Source: Pseudarthrobacter sp. NBSH8 (GTDB lineage Bacteria > Actinomycetota > Actinomycetes > Actinomycetales > Micrococcaceae). Taken from it: 64,000 nucleotides of DNA. The stretch is from contig NZ_CP043178.1 of NCBI RefSeq assembly GCF_014217545.1, positions 682,001-746,000 on the forward strand. Direction: 5' to 3'. Each line of letters begins with the position of its first letter. Within the stretch, counting starts at the first letter, position 1. The notes below the pieces were generated by a model. The model was not told where the DNA came from. It did no database searches and saw nothing but the letters and a program-made list of their open reading frames with translations. The position numbers were made by a program, and so were the translations under genes. Below, piece by piece: positions 25,850 through 36,249 of the stretch.

Positions 25850-28468
25850 TCAGGCGTTGACGATCAGCCCCAGCTCGGCTTTGGAAGCCAGTGCCTCGTG
25901 CCGGGGCAGGACGCGGACGGTGTAGCCGAACGGACCGGACCGGTCGATCAGCAGGGAGCCGCTGAACAGGTGGCGCCCGTCGCCCAGGTCCTCTTTCGAG
26001 CTCAATTCCATCAGGGTGACGTCCGCCAGGGTGTCGCTTTCCTCGGCGCGCCCATAGGCCACCTCCACTGTTACGTCGTCCGGGGTCAGGGTGTGCAGCG
26101 CGATGTAGGCGTTCACCTGCAGGGTGTCCCCGATCTGCGGATCCTCGGAAACTCCTACGGAGTCCACATGCTCAACGTGCAGCAGGGGCCACGCTGAGCG
26201 CACCTTCGCCGTCCACGCAGCCAGGACACGGGCCTGGGCGTAGGAGTCGGCAACGGCCCTGCGTCCGGCCTCGGCTGCCGGACGGTAGAGCAGGTTGACG
26301 TAGTCGTGCAGCATACGCTCGGCGGAAACGGCCGGGCCCAAATGCGACAGCGTGTGCTTGATCATTGACACCCAGTGCGTGGGGACTTTCTCCGTACCCG
26401 TAGTGGACGGTCCGGCGGCACCTGCACTGTCAGACACCGTGTTCCCGTAGAAGCGCGGCGCCACCTGCGTTTCCAGGAGTTCGTACAGCGCCGCCGCCTC
26501 GATGTCGTCCCGCTCCTCGGGGGACGCATCATTGTTGGCGGTGGGGATCGCCCAGCCGTTCTCGCCGTCGTACATTTCATCCCACCAGCCGTCCATAACC
26601 GAAAGGTTCAGCGAACCGTTGATGGCGGCCTTCATGCCCGACGTGCCGCACGCCTCCAGGGGGCGGAGCGGGTTGTTGAGCCACACGTCGCAGCCCGGGA
26701 AGAGTGTCCTGGCCATCGCAATGTCGTAGTTCGGCAGGAAGGCGATGCGGTGGCGGACCTCGGGGTCGTCGGTGAAGCGGACCAGATCCTGGATCATCTT
26801 CTTACCGGCGTCATCTGCCGGGTGGGACTTTCCGGCGATCACGAGTTGGATCGGATGCTCCGGGTGCAGCAGCAGCGCCTTGAGCCGGGCCGGCTCGCGG
26901 AGCATCAGCGTCAGGCGCTTATACGTGGGGACGCGGCGGGCGAAGCCGATGGTCAGCACGTCGGGGTCCAGGACGCTGTCGGTCCAGCCAAGCTCGGCGT
27001 CGGCGGCGCCGCGCTTCTTCCACGCGGCGCGGAGCCGGCGGCGCACGTCCTCCACGAGTGCTGTGCGCATTTCACGGCGCAGCCCCCAGACATCGGCGTC
27101 GCTGACGTTGTAGGCAAGGTCCCAGCGGCCCATGGCTTCGGCCTCGGAGCCGAACTGTTCCCGCGCGAGCCGGGAGATGCGACCGTCCACCCAGGTGGGC
27201 ACGTGCACGCCGTTGGTCACGGACGTGATGGGCACCTCGGAGTGGTCGAACCCGGGCCACAAGGCCGAGAACATCCCGCGGGATACCTCGCCGTGCAGCT
27301 TGGCGACTCCGTTGGCCCGCTGTGCCAGCCGGAGCCCCATCACGGCCATGTTAAAGACTGACGGATTGCCATCGGCGTAGTTTTCCCGGCCCAGTTCCAG
27401 AATCCGGTCCACCGGTACCGCGGGCGCGAGCCCGGCCTGGAAGAAGTGGTGGATCTGGGAAATCTCGAAACGGTCGATTCCGGCCGGAACGGGCGTGTGG
27501 GTGGTGAAGACCGTTGACGCCCTGCCGGCGGCGAGGGCTTCATCGAAGCTGAGGGCGGCGTCGCCGGCCATCAGCTCCTGGATGCGCTCAATCCCCAGGA
27601 AGCCGGCATGGCCCTCATTGGTGTGGAAGACTTCGGGCGCCGCGGTTCCGGTCAGCTGCTGGTAGGCGCGCAGGGCCTTGACTCCGCCCATGCCCAGCAG
27701 GAGCTCCTGCTGCAGGCGGTGGTCGCCGCCGCCGCCGTAGAGGCGGTCGGTGATGCCGCGGGCGGCGTCGTCGTTGCCGGGAACATTGGAATCCAGCAGG
27801 AGCAGCGGTACGCGTCCGACGTCGGCACGCCAGATGTGTGCCAGCAGGCGGCGCCCGTTGGGGAGCGGGAGCGAGATCTGCAGGGCCCGGCCGTTGCCGT
27901 CGGCGGACGGCTCGCGAAGGAGGGTGAGCGGGAGGCCGTCAGGATCGAGGACCGGATAGGTTTCCTGCTGCCAGGCGTCGCGGGAGAGCGATTGCTTGAA
28001 GTAGCCGGCCTGGTACAGCAGGCCCACGCCGATCAGGGGCACGCCGAGGTCCGAGGCGGCCTTAAGGTGGTCGCCGGCCAGGATGCCCAGGCCGCCGGAG
28101 TACTGCGGCAGGACTTCGGTGATGCCAAATTCGGGGGAGAAGTATGCGATGGCGGCGGGGGCTTCCGCGCCCAGGCTCTGATACCAGCGGGGCTGCTCAA
28201 GATACCGGTCAAGGTCCTCGGCGGCGGCCCGGACCTGGTCAACGACTGACTGGTCGGCGGCGAGGCGCTGGAACTCTTCGCGGCTGACCCGGCCCAGGAA
28301 ACTGATGGGATCCTGCCCGGATTCTTCCCAGATGCGGGGGTTCAGAGCCGCGAAAAGTTCCCGGGTGGGCCGGTGCCAGGACCAGCGCAGGTTTGTGGCC
28401 AATCGGGCCAGCGGCCTGATGGGCTCCGGGAGGACTGTTCTGACGGTAAATCTGCGGATTGCCTTCAC
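25850..28468 (-). CDS. glgP: Alpha-glucan (glycogen) phosphorylase
   Basis: 872 residues from GTG 28468. GT35 phosphorylase of the actinobacterial type, which releases glucose-1-phosphate from alpha-1,4-glucan. N-terminal DUF3417 region (KAIRRFTVRTVLPEPIRPLARLATNLRWSWH), YSGGLGILAGDHLKAASDLGVPLIGVGLLY, TNEGHAGFLGIERIQEL, and the PLP-lysine segment GTSGMKAAINGSLNLSVMDGWWDEMYDG. The frame stays open to 28600, but those 44 residues lack family-like sequence, so the start at KAIRRF is preferred. Divergent from glgE, leaving about 150 bases for two promoters. Confidence 0.93.
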   Translation of the reverse strand: MKAIRRFTVRTVLPEPIRPLARLATNLRWSWHRPTRELFAALNPRIWEESGQDPISFLGRVSREEFQRLAADQSVVDQVRAAAEDLDRYLEQPRWYQSLGAEAPAAIAYFSPEFGITEVLPQYSGGLGILAGDHLKAASDLGVPLIGVGLLYQAGYFKQSLSRDAWQQETYPVLDPDGLPLTLLREPSADGNGRALQISLPLPNGRRLLAHIWRADVGRVPLLLLDSNVPGNDDAARGITDRLYGGGGDHRLQQELLLGMGGVKALRAYQQLTGTAAPEVFHTNEGHAGFLGIERIQELMAGDAALSFDEALAAGRASTVFTTHTPVPAGIDRFEISQIHHFFQAGLAPAVPVDRILELGRENYADGNPSVFNMAVMGLRLAQRANGVAKLHGEVSRGMFSALWPGFDHSEVPITSVTNGVHVPTWVDGRISRLAREQFGSEAEAMGRWDLAYNVSDADVWGLRREMRTALVEDVRRRLRAAWKKRGAADAELGWTDSVLDPDVLTIGFARRVPTYKRLTLMLREPARLKALLLHPEHPIQLVIAGKSHPADDAGKKMIQDLVRFTDDPEVRHRIAFLPNYDIAMARTLFPGCDVWLNNPLRPLEACGTSGMKAAINGSLNLSVMDGWWDEMYDGENGWAIPTANNDASPEERDDIEAAALYELLETQVAPRFYGNTVSDSAGAAGPSTTGTEKVPTHWVSMIKHTLSHLGPAVSAERMLHDYVNLLYRPAAEAGRRAVADSYAQARVLAAWTAKVRSAWPLLHVEHVDSVGVSEDPQIGDTLQVNAYIALHTLTPDDVTVEVAYGRAEESDTLADVTLMELSSKEDLGDGRHLFSGSLLIDRSGPFGYTVRVLPRHEALASKAELGLIVNA

Positions 28469-28620
28469 CTGCGCCACACTAACCGACAACATCAACGTCT
28501 GGAACCGCTTTGGCTTTCTTTTAGGTAAATGACAGTTGGCGTGGCGGATAAGTCGAATCGCGGCGACAAAAAGCAGCGCAGGCTTAGCAATTTTGACCAT
28601 TTCTCGCTAACGTCGAGCCT

Positions 28621-30702
28621 GTGACGACTAACTCAGCAACCCCTGCCGCCTCAAAGAAAAAGCCGAAAGGCAAAATCACCGACGGGCTAAGATTTGGCCG
28701 CTTTCCGATCACCGCCGTGCAGCCTGCGGTAGAGGGTGGAAAGTATCCTGCCAAGGCCTTGCCGGGGGAGGGGATCGTGGTGGGTGCCACCGCATTCCGG
28801 GAGGGTCATGACCAGCTGGGTGTCAGTGCGGTCCTCCTGGATCCCCGGGGGAAGGAACGCCAGCGCGTCAGGCTGGCACCGCCCAAAGGGGAACGCGGCC
28901 TCGGCACGGACCGTTGGGAGGGCATCCTCACGCCGTCGGCCGTTGGAAACTGGACCTTCCTCATTGAGGCGTGGCACGACCGCTACGGAACCTGGCACCA
29001 CAACGCCGAGGTCAAGGTGGCCGCAGGCATCGACGTGGAGCTGATGCTCGCCGAAGGTTCGGCGCTGCTCTCAGAAGCGGCCGCCGACGTCTCCCGTAAT
29101 GCGTCGGACCGGCGCACCCTGCGCATGGCCTCTTCCATCCTGGCCAACGGATCCCTCACCGATGAGGAACGCTTGGCAGCCGGCTTCGGCTCCGACGTCG
29201 CCGACGTCGTGGAACGCCAGCCGATCCGGGAGCTGGTCACCGTTTCCGAGCAGTACCCGCTGCTGGTGGAGCGCGATCTCGCAGGCCGTGGAGCCTGGTA
29301 CGAGTTCTTTCCCCGGTCCGAGGGCGCCGTCAGGGACGCCGCCACCGGGGCCTGGACGTCCGGGAATTTCAGGACAGCAGCGAAGCGGCTGGACGCGGTG
29401 GCGGAAATGGGCTTCGACGTGCTCTACATGCCGCCCATCCACCCCATCGGCATCCAGCACCGCAAGGGCCCCAACAACACCCTGATCGCCGGCCCGCACG
29501 ATCCCGGCTCGCCCTGGGCCATCGGCGCCAAGGAGGGTGGCCACGACGCCATCCACCCGGAGTTGGGCTCTTTCGAGGACTTTGACGCCTTTGTTGCCCG
29601 CGCTAAGGAGCTGGGCCTGGAAGTCGCGCTTGATCTGGCGCTGCAGGCAGCGCCCGACCACCCGTGGGTACAGTCCAACCCGGAATGGTTTACCACCCGG
29701 GTTGACGGGAGCATCGCGTATGCGGAAAACCCGCCCAAGAAGTACCAGGATATTTTCCCGCTCAATTTCGACAACGATCCGGAAGGGCTTGCGAAGGAAA
29801 TCCTGCGGGTCGTGTTGCTGTGGGTCAGCCATGGCGTGAAGATCTTCCGGGTGGATAATCCGCACACCAAACCGGTGTGGTTCTGGGAATGGCTCATTGG
29901 CCAGGTCAACAAAAAGACTCCCGGCGTGGTGTTCCTCGCGGAAGCGTTTACGCGCCCTGCGATGATGCACGCCCTGGGCCGGGCGGGTTTCCAGCAGTCA
30001 TACACCTACTTCACGTGGCGGAACACCAAGAAGGAACTGGAAACCTACTTCGCGGAGGTCAGCCACGACTCGCCGGCGTACTTCCGGCCCAACTTCTTTG
30101 TCAACACGCCGGACATCCTCACGGAATATCTGCAGTTCGGCGGTCCGGCGGCGTTCAAGATCCGCGCCGCATTGGCCGCCACCGCCAGCCCGCTGTGGGG
30201 CGTTTATGCCGGCTATGAGCTCTATGAGCATGTTGCCCGCCCCGGTGCCGAAGAGTACATCGACAACGAGAAATTTGAATACAAGGCCCGTGACTGGGAC
30301 GCTGCCGCGGCCTCGGGCCGGACCCTGGCGCCGTATCTGACCAGGCTCAACGCCATCAGGCACAGCCACCCGGCGCTGTTGGACCTGCAGAATCTCACGG
30401 TCCACCAAAGCACCGACGACGCCACGGTGGTGTATTCCAAACACAAGACCCTGCCGGACGGCACCAAGGACACCATCATTGTGGTGGTCAACGTCGATCC
30501 GCACGGCACCAGGGAGAGCACCATTTCCCTGGACCTGGCTGCCCTTGAACTTGACCCCGAGGACCTGTCGCCCAACGGCGGATTCCGGGTGGAGGACCTC
30601 ATTTCCGGAGAATCCTGGGAATGGGGCGAATACAACTACGTCCGCCTGGATGCGCACGTTGAACCCGCACACATCCTGAGCGTGAGGAGAGTTCATCAGT
30701 GA
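28621..30702 (+). CDS. glgE: Alpha-1,4-glucan:maltose-1-phosphate maltosyltransferase GlgE
   Basis: 693 residues. GH13_3 enzyme that adds maltosyl units from maltose-1-phosphate to alpha-glucan. N-terminal beta domain (about 25-135), a helical inserted domain, and the catalytic barrel with MPPIHPIGIQHRKGPNN near 280, nucleophile Asp in IFRVDNPHTKPVWFWEWL near 415 and acid Glu in VVFLAEAFTRPAMMH near 443. GTG start. The stop codon overlaps the treS start by four bases (GTGA). Confidence 0.95.
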   Translation: MTTNSATPAASKKKPKGKITDGLRFGRFPITAVQPAVEGGKYPAKALPGEGIVVGATAFREGHDQLGVSAVLLDPRGKERQRVRLAPPKGERGLGTDRWEGILTPSAVGNWTFLIEAWHDRYGTWHHNAEVKVAAGIDVELMLAEGSALLSEAAADVSRNASDRRTLRMASSILANGSLTDEERLAAGFGSDVADVVERQPIRELVTVSEQYPLLVERDLAGRGAWYEFFPRSEGAVRDAATGAWTSGNFRTAAKRLDAVAEMGFDVLYMPPIHPIGIQHRKGPNNTLIAGPHDPGSPWAIGAKEGGHDAIHPELGSFEDFDAFVARAKELGLEVALDLALQAAPDHPWVQSNPEWFTTRVDGSIAYAENPPKKYQDIFPLNFDNDPEGLAKEILRVVLLWVSHGVKIFRVDNPHTKPVWFWEWLIGQVNKKTPGVVFLAEAFTRPAMMHALGRAGFQQSYTYFTWRNTKKELETYFAEVSHDSPAYFRPNFFVNTPDILTEYLQFGGPAAFKIRAALAATASPLWGVYAGYELYEHVARPGAEEYIDNEKFEYKARDWDAAAASGRTLAPYLTRLNAIRHSHPALLDLQNLTVHQSTDDATVVYSKHKTLPDGTKDTIIVVVNVDPHGTRESTISLDLAALELDPEDLSPNGGFRVEDLISGESWEWGEYNYVRLDAHVEPAHILSVRRVHQ

Positions 30703-32495
30703 GCTTTAACCCGCAGAGTTCCAGCCAGCATTTCACCCCCAAGAGCACATTTGAGCTACATGCACCGGGCCTAGCGCACGATCCGCTCTGGTATCGGAAG
30801 GCCGTCTTCTATGAAGTGCTGGTACGGGCCTTCGCGGATGCGAACGGCGACGGTTCGGGCGACTTCACCGGCCTGATCGACCGGCTGGACTACCTGCAGT
30901 GGCTCGGCATCGATTGCCTGTGGCTCCCGCCGTTCTTCCAGTCGCCGCTGCGTGACGGCGGCTATGACATCTCGGACTACAATTCCGTCCTGGATGAATT
31001 CGGCACTATCAGCGACTTCAAGCGGCTGGTGGCGGAGTCCCATGCCCGCGGCGTCCGGGTCATCATTGACCTGCCGCTGAACCACACCTCGGACCAGCAC
31101 CCCTGGTTCCAGGAATCGCGCAAGGACCCAGACGGTCCCTTCGGCGACTTTTACGTGTGGAGCGACACGGACGAGAAGTACCAGGACGCCCGCATCATCT
31201 TCGTGGACACGGAGGAATCCAACTGGACGTTCGACCCCATCCGCAGGCAGTTCTTCTGGCACCGCTTCTTCGGCCACCAGCCTGACCTGAACTTTGAAAA
31301 CCCCAAGGTCATCGAAGCGCTCTTCGACGTGGTTCGTTTCTGGCTGGACCAGGGCATCGACGGTTTCCGGGCGGACGCCATCCCGTACCTCTTCGAGGAG
31401 GAGGGGACCAACTGCGAAAACCTGCCAGCCACCCATGACTTCCTGCGCAAACTTCGGGCCATGGTGGACGAAGGCTACCCCGGCCGCGTCATCATCGCCG
31501 AGGCCAACCAGCCGCCCAACGAGGTGGTGGAGTACTTCGGAACAGCAGAAGAGCCCGAATGCCACATGGCGTTCCACTTCCCCATCATGCCGCGCCTCTA
31601 CTACGCCCTGCGCGACCAGAAGGCCGCTCCGATCATCGAAACCATGCATGACACCCCGGAGATCCCCGAAGGCGCGCAGTGGGGAACTTTCTTGCGCAAC
31701 CACGATGAACTGACGCTGGAGATGGTCACTCCCGACGAGCGCGCGGCGATGCTGGGCTGGTATGCGCCGGACCCCCGCATGCGCGCCAACATCGGGATCC
31801 GGCGTCGCCTTGCACCGCTGCTGGATAATTCCCGGGCCGAGATCGAACTGATCAATGCGCTGCTGCTGTCGCTTCCTGGCAGCCCGTTCCTGTACTACGG
31901 GGACGAGATCGGCATGGGGGACAACATCTGGCTCGATGACCGCGATGCCGTACGCACTCCCATGCAGTGGAACCCGGACCGGAACGCAGGATTCTCCAAC
32001 GCTGATCCCGGCAAGCTCTACCTGCCGGTCATCCAGTCACTGGTGTACAACTACAACATGGCCAATGTGGAAGCCGAGGCCGCCCACTCCGGTTCACTGC
32101 TCCGCTGGACACGGCAGATCCTCAGCGTCCGCAAGAACCACCCTGTCTTCGGGCTGGGTGCGTTCAAACATGTCGAAGCGGACCACGACGCCGTGGTGGC
32201 GTATCTCCGGGAACTTTCGGATGACAACACTGCGGGGCTGCCGGGCGAATCCATTCTGTGCGCCTTCAACCTTTCGCAGCACCCCGTCGCGGCAAAACTG
32301 CGGATTCCGCAGTTTGCCGGCCGCGGACTGCGCGATGTGTTCGGGGGGCAGCCGTTCCCCGGGATCGATGACGACGGATCACTGACGCTGACCCTGGGGA
32401 GCCATGATTTCTTCTGGCTGCGGATCCGCTCTGCGACGTCCAACCCGGCCTCCCCGTACACGCAGGCACTGCCCATCCTGTCCATCGAGAACTGA
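30699..32495 (+). CDS. treS: Trehalose synthase (maltose alpha-D-glucosyltransferase) TreS
   Basis: 598 residues. Interconverts trehalose and maltose. GH13_16: YEVLVRAFADANGDGSGDFTGLIDRLDYLQWLGIDCLWLPPFFQSPLRDGGYDISDY near the N-terminus, LPLNHTSDQHPWFQ, nucleophile Asp in GFRADAIPYLFEEEGTNCENLPATHDFL near 225, acid Glu in VIIAEANQPPNEVVEYFG near 268 and FLRNHDELTLEMV near 335. It has no C-terminal maltokinase module; that activity is carried by the next gene, one base downstream. Confidence 0.95.
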   Translation: MSFNPQSSSQHFTPKSTFELHAPGLAHDPLWYRKAVFYEVLVRAFADANGDGSGDFTGLIDRLDYLQWLGIDCLWLPPFFQSPLRDGGYDISDYNSVLDEFGTISDFKRLVAESHARGVRVIIDLPLNHTSDQHPWFQESRKDPDGPFGDFYVWSDTDEKYQDARIIFVDTEESNWTFDPIRRQFFWHRFFGHQPDLNFENPKVIEALFDVVRFWLDQGIDGFRADAIPYLFEEEGTNCENLPATHDFLRKLRAMVDEGYPGRVIIAEANQPPNEVVEYFGTAEEPECHMAFHFPIMPRLYYALRDQKAAPIIETMHDTPEIPEGAQWGTFLRNHDELTLEMVTPDERAAMLGWYAPDPRMRANIGIRRRLAPLLDNSRAEIELINALLLSLPGSPFLYYGDEIGMGDNIWLDDRDAVRTPMQWNPDRNAGFSNADPGKLYLPVIQSLVYNYNMANVEAEAAHSGSLLRWTRQILSVRKNHPVFGLGAFKHVEADHDAVVAYLRELSDDNTAGLPGESILCAFNLSQHPVAAKLRIPQFAGRGLRDVFGGQPFPGIDDDGSLTLTLGSHDFFWLRIRSATSNPASPYTQALPILSIEN

Positions 32496-32496
32496 C

Positions 32497-35400
32497 ATGG
32501 CCCAGCCCACCCTCACAGCCACACTGAGCGCCGTCCTTCGGGAATGGCTCCCACGCCAGCGCTGGTTCCCCGTAAAGACAGACGATTTTGCGCTGGAGCA
32601 GGCCGGCAGCCTGAGCCTCGAGGATGCCGCAGGGCAGGCTCGGCTGGAGATATTCCTGCTGGCTGTCACGTCCAGGACGGCCGACGGCGGACTCCGGACT
32701 GACGTGGTCCAGGTCCCGCTGAGCTACCGGGCAAGTCCGCTTGCCGGAGCGGAGCGGGCACTGGTGGGCCACGCTCCCGAGGCCGGCATGGCCTGGATCT
32801 ACGACGCCGTGCACGATCCTTCCTTTGTCTCCTCGTGGCTGGAGCTGATCAGGTCCGAAGCCGGCTCGAGCACGGGTGCGGCGACGGGCCACCGCACCCG
32901 GTCGGAGCACCGGTTGCCTACCGCCCACGGAATGGTCAAAGTCCTGTCCGGCGAGCAGTCCAACAGCTCAGTCATCGTTGACGACGGCGAGTCTGCGGCC
33001 ATTGTGAAATTCTTCCGGGTGCTCTCTGAAGGGATCAACCCTGAAGTTGAGGTGGGGGCGGCACTTACGGCCCAGGGCATCTTCGAGGTTCCGGCAACGC
33101 TGGGGTGGGTCCGCGGGGAATGGCAGGCGCCGGCACCACAGGGGCTCCCGGCACAGGCACCATCGCAGGGCGAGCTTGCCGTAGCCCACGAATTCCTCGC
33201 CGGCGGCCGGGATGCGTGGCGCCTTGCCGTGGATGCCGCGCGCACTGGCGCCGATTTCACCGCCGAAGCTTATGCCCTGGGTGCGGCCACGGCCACGGTC
33301 CACCGTCGGCTGGCGGAAGCCCTCGGCACAGCGGTTGAACCGGCCCCGGGTCAGGTTATTGCGCCCGGAGTAGCCCAGCGGGTCCGGCAGGCATGGGCGG
33401 AAGCCGGTGCCGCCGTCGGGCCTTACGACGATGCCTTAGACGCGCTTCTTGGCGAGCTCGACGGCGTGCCGGCGGGGCCGCTGCAGCGGATCCACGGCGA
33501 TCTTCACCTCGGCCAGATCCTGCAGGTCCCCGGCCAAGGCGGCGGGCCGGGCCGTTGGGCCATTCTTGATTTTGAAGGTGAGCCACTGCGGCCCATCGCT
33601 GAACGCAACTTTCCCGACGTTCCGCTCCGCGACGTGGTGGGAATGCTCCGCTCATTCGACTACGCGGCCGGCGCGGCAGAACGCGAATATCAGGGTGCCC
33701 GCGTTCCGGCATCCTGGGTCGATGATTGCGCGGACGCGTTCCTCGCCGGCTATGCCGCAGTCACCCCCGGCATCATCGACCGAAGTTCACCGCTCTTTGT
33801 GGCATTGTGGCTGGACAAGGCCCTTTACGAAGTCGTTTATGAATTGCGGAACAGACCTGACTGGCTGGCCATTCCAACGAATGCCTCCAGACGGCTCCTC
33901 AGCGTTAAAGGCTCCGGCGATCAGGCCCGGGCAGCATCGGAAGGTATCAAAATGACAGGCTCAGCACCTACAGACCGGCCCCGTGTGCCCCTACACGTGG
34001 ACCCGGAAACCTTGGCCCGCGTGGCGAACGGCGAACATCACGCCCCGCACTCGGTGCTGGGTGCCCACCTGGACGACCACGGCCATGTGACTGTCCGGAC
34101 CGTCAAGCACCTCGCGGAGGCAGTAAGCGTGGTGACCGCCGTGGGTGCGGTGCCCATGACCCACGAGGATAACGGCGTTTGGGTGGCGGTCCTGGAGCCG
34201 TTGCAGGCCGGCCACGTGCCCGACTACCGGCTGGAGGTCACCTATCCTGATGCCGCGCCGCTAACAGTGGATGAGCCGTACCGCTACCTGCCCACAGTGG
34301 GTGAAGTGGATCTGCACCTGATCGGCGAGGGCCGGCACGAGAAGCTCTGGGAAGTCCTGGGCGCGCACGTTCAGCACTACAAGTCCTCACTGGGCGATGT
34401 TGACGGCGTCTCCTTTGCCGTGTGGGCGCCGAACGCGCAGGCGGTCCGCGTCAAGGGCGACTTCAACGCCTGGGACGGCCGGCAGAACTCACTCCGTTCG
34501 CTGGGATCCTCCGGCGTGTGGGAAGTCTTCCTGCCTGGTGTTTTAGCAGGGGCGTGCTACAAGTTCGAGATCAAAACCAAGGGCGGCTACTGGGTCGAAA
34601 AGGCCGATCCCCTGGCCTTCGGTACCGAGGTCCCGCCGCTGACAGCCTCCAGAGTGGTGGAGCAGTCGTACGCGTTCAAGGATGCAGAATGGATGGAGGC
34701 ACGCGCGCAGCGTGACCCGCACAATTCGCCGATGAGCGCCTACGAAGTCCACCTCGGATCCTGGCGCCTTGGCCTGGGCTACCGTGAGCTCGCCAAGGAG
34801 TTGGTGGACTACGTCAAATGGCTGGGCTTCACGCACGTTGAGTTCATGCCCGTGGCCGAACATCCCTTCGGCGGCTCCTGGGGCTACCAGGTGACGTCCT
34901 ACTTTGCGCCGACCTCGCGCTTTGGCCATCCGGATGAATTCCGGTTCCTGGTGGATTCCCTGCACCAGGCCGGAATCGGCGTGCTGCTCGACTGGGTCCC
35001 GGCGCACTTCCCCAAGGATGCCTGGGCGCTGGCCCAGTTCGACGGCGAACCCCTGTACGAGCACGCCGACCCGAACCTGGGTGAGCACCCAGACTGGGGA
35101 ACGCTGATTTTCGACTTTGGCCGCACCGAGGTGCGGAACTTCCTGGTGTCCAACGCGCTGTACTGGCTTGATGAGTTCCATATCGACGGACTCCGGGTGG
35201 ATGCCGTGGCCTCGATGCTGTACCTCGACTACTCACGCGAAGAGGGGCAGTGGTCGCCCAACCGCTTTGGCGGACGCGAAAACCTGGAGGCCATTTCGTT
35301 CCTCCAGGAGGTCAACGCCACTGTGTACAAGACGCACCCCGGCGCGGTGATGATCGCCGAAGAGTCCACAGCTTTCCCCGGCGTCACCGCCCCGACAAGC

Positions 35401-36177
35401 CAAGGTGGCCTGGGCTTCGGGCTCAAGTGGAACATGGGCTGGATGCACGACTCCCTCAAATACGCCTCCGAGGACCCCGTCAACCGGAAGTGGCACCACG
35501 GCACGGTGACGTTCTCCATGGTCTACGCCTTCACCGAGAACTTTCTGCTTCCCATCAGCCACGACGAAGTAGTGCATGGCAAGGGCTCCATGCTCCGGAA
35601 GATGCCGGGGGACCGGTGGCAGCAGTTGGCCAACCTGCGCGCCTTCTTTGCGTACCAGTGGGCTCACCCGGGCAAGCAGCTCATCTTTATGGGCACCGAG
35701 TTCGGCCAGGAGGCTGAATGGTCCGAGCAGCATGGGCTGGACTGGTACCTGGCAGAGATTCCGGCGCACCGCGGAATGCAGCTCCTCACCAAGGACCTCA
35801 ACGAGATCTACAGCTCGACGCCGGCCCTCTACGCCCGTGACAACGAGCCGGGTGGTTTCCAGTGGATCAACGGTGGGGATGCCGACCGCAATGTCCTGAC
35901 GTTTGTCCGCTGGGACAAGGAAGGCAATCCGTTGGTGTGCGCCATCAACTTCTCCGGCGGTCCGCATGTGGGCTATGCCCTCGGCGTTCCCGCTGCCGGG
36001 GCCTGGACCGAAGTGCTGAACACCGACGCCGCGGCCTATGGCGGTTCGGGTGTTTTGAATGGCGGTGAGCTGGTTGCCCTGGACGAAGGGCTCGATGGCC
36101 AGCCGGCAACGCTTACCGTGACGCTGCCGCCCCTGGGGGCCGCGTACTTCAAGCCCGTTCTTTTGGCGGCGGGCTGA
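32497..36177 (+). CDS. glgB: Maltokinase-GlgB branching enzyme fusion protein
   Basis: 1226 residues in one uninterrupted frame. Residues 1 to about 465 are a maltokinase (Mak/Pep2): REWLPRQRWFPVKTDDF at the N-terminus, IHGDLHLGQILQV near 331 and the metal-binding ILDFEGEPLRPIAERNFPDVPLRDVVGML near 356. A short linker (SVKGSGDQARAASEGIKMTGSAPTDRP, described here in two parts around residue 475) leads to a full-length GlgB: HAPHSVLGAHLDDHG near 510, CBM48 segment FAVWAPNAQAVRVKGDFNAWDG near 640, then GH13_9 with GSWGYQVTSYFAPTSRFG, nucleophile Asp in GLRVDAVASMLYLDY, acid Glu in VMIAEEST and SHDEVVHGKGSML. One chain would thus make maltose-1-phosphate and branch the GlgE product. ATG 32497 is used; upstream in-frame codons lie within treS. 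No frameshift or internal terminator is seen at the junction, although an internal start at the GlgB boundary cannot be excluded. Confidence 0.93.
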   Translation: MAQPTLTATLSAVLREWLPRQRWFPVKTDDFALEQAGSLSLEDAAGQARLEIFLLAVTSRTADGGLRTDVVQVPLSYRASPLAGAERALVGHAPEAGMAWIYDAVHDPSFVSSWLELIRSEAGSSTGAATGHRTRSEHRLPTAHGMVKVLSGEQSNSSVIVDDGESAAIVKFFRVLSEGINPEVEVGAALTAQGIFEVPATLGWVRGEWQAPAPQGLPAQAPSQGELAVAHEFLAGGRDAWRLAVDAARTGADFTAEAYALGAATATVHRRLAEALGTAVEPAPGQVIAPGVAQRVRQAWAEAGAAVGPYDDALDALLGELDGVPAGPLQRIHGDLHLGQILQVPGQGGGPGRWAILDFEGEPLRPIAERNFPDVPLRDVVGMLRSFDYAAGAAEREYQGARVPASWVDDCADAFLAGYAAVTPGIIDRSSPLFVALWLDKALYEVVYELRNRPDWLAIPTNASRRLLSVKGSGDQARAASEGIKMTGSAPTDRPRVPLHVDPETLARVANGEHHAPHSVLGAHLDDHGHVTVRTVKHLAEAVSVVTAVGAVPMTHEDNGVWVAVLEPLQAGHVPDYRLEVTYPDAAPLTVDEPYRYLPTVGEVDLHLIGEGRHEKLWEVLGAHVQHYKSSLGDVDGVSFAVWAPNAQAVRVKGDFNAWDGRQNSLRSLGSSGVWEVFLPGVLAGACYKFEIKTKGGYWVEKADPLAFGTEVPPLTASRVVEQSYAFKDAEWMEARAQRDPHNSPMSAYEVHLGSWRLGLGYRELAKELVDYVKWLGFTHVEFMPVAEHPFGGSWGYQVTSYFAPTSRFGHPDEFRFLVDSLHQAGIGVLLDWVPAHFPKDAWALAQFDGEPLYEHADPNLGEHPDWGTLIFDFGRTEVRNFLVSNALYWLDEFHIDGLRVDAVASMLYLDYSREEGQWSPNRFGGRENLEAISFLQEVNATVYKTHPGAVMIAEESTAFPGVTAPTSQGGLGFGLKWNMGWMHDSLKYASEDPVNRKWHHGTVTFSMVYAFTENFLLPISHDEVVHGKGSMLRKMPGDRWQQLANLRAFFAYQWAHPGKQLIFMGTEFGQEAEWSEQHGLDWYLAEIPAHRGMQLLTKDLNEIYSSTPALYARDNEPGGFQWINGGDADRNVLTFVRWDKEGNPLVCAINFSGGPHVGYALGVPAAGAWTEVLNTDAAAYGGSGVLNGGELVALDEGLDGQPATLTVTLPPLGAAYFKPVLLAAG

Positions 36178-36218
36178 CCGATTGGTGTGATCCCGCTCTC
36201 TTGAGTGCGGGGCGTGAG

Positions 36219-36249
36219 GCCCGGAATTCCTTGAGATTCCGGGCTTTTT
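36219..36249 (+). terminator. Terminator after the glgE-treS-mak/glgB operon
   Basis: GCCCGGAAT pairs with ATTCCGGGC around TCCTTGAG, followed by TTTTT. It lies 41 bases after the fusion gene. Confidence 0.88.
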
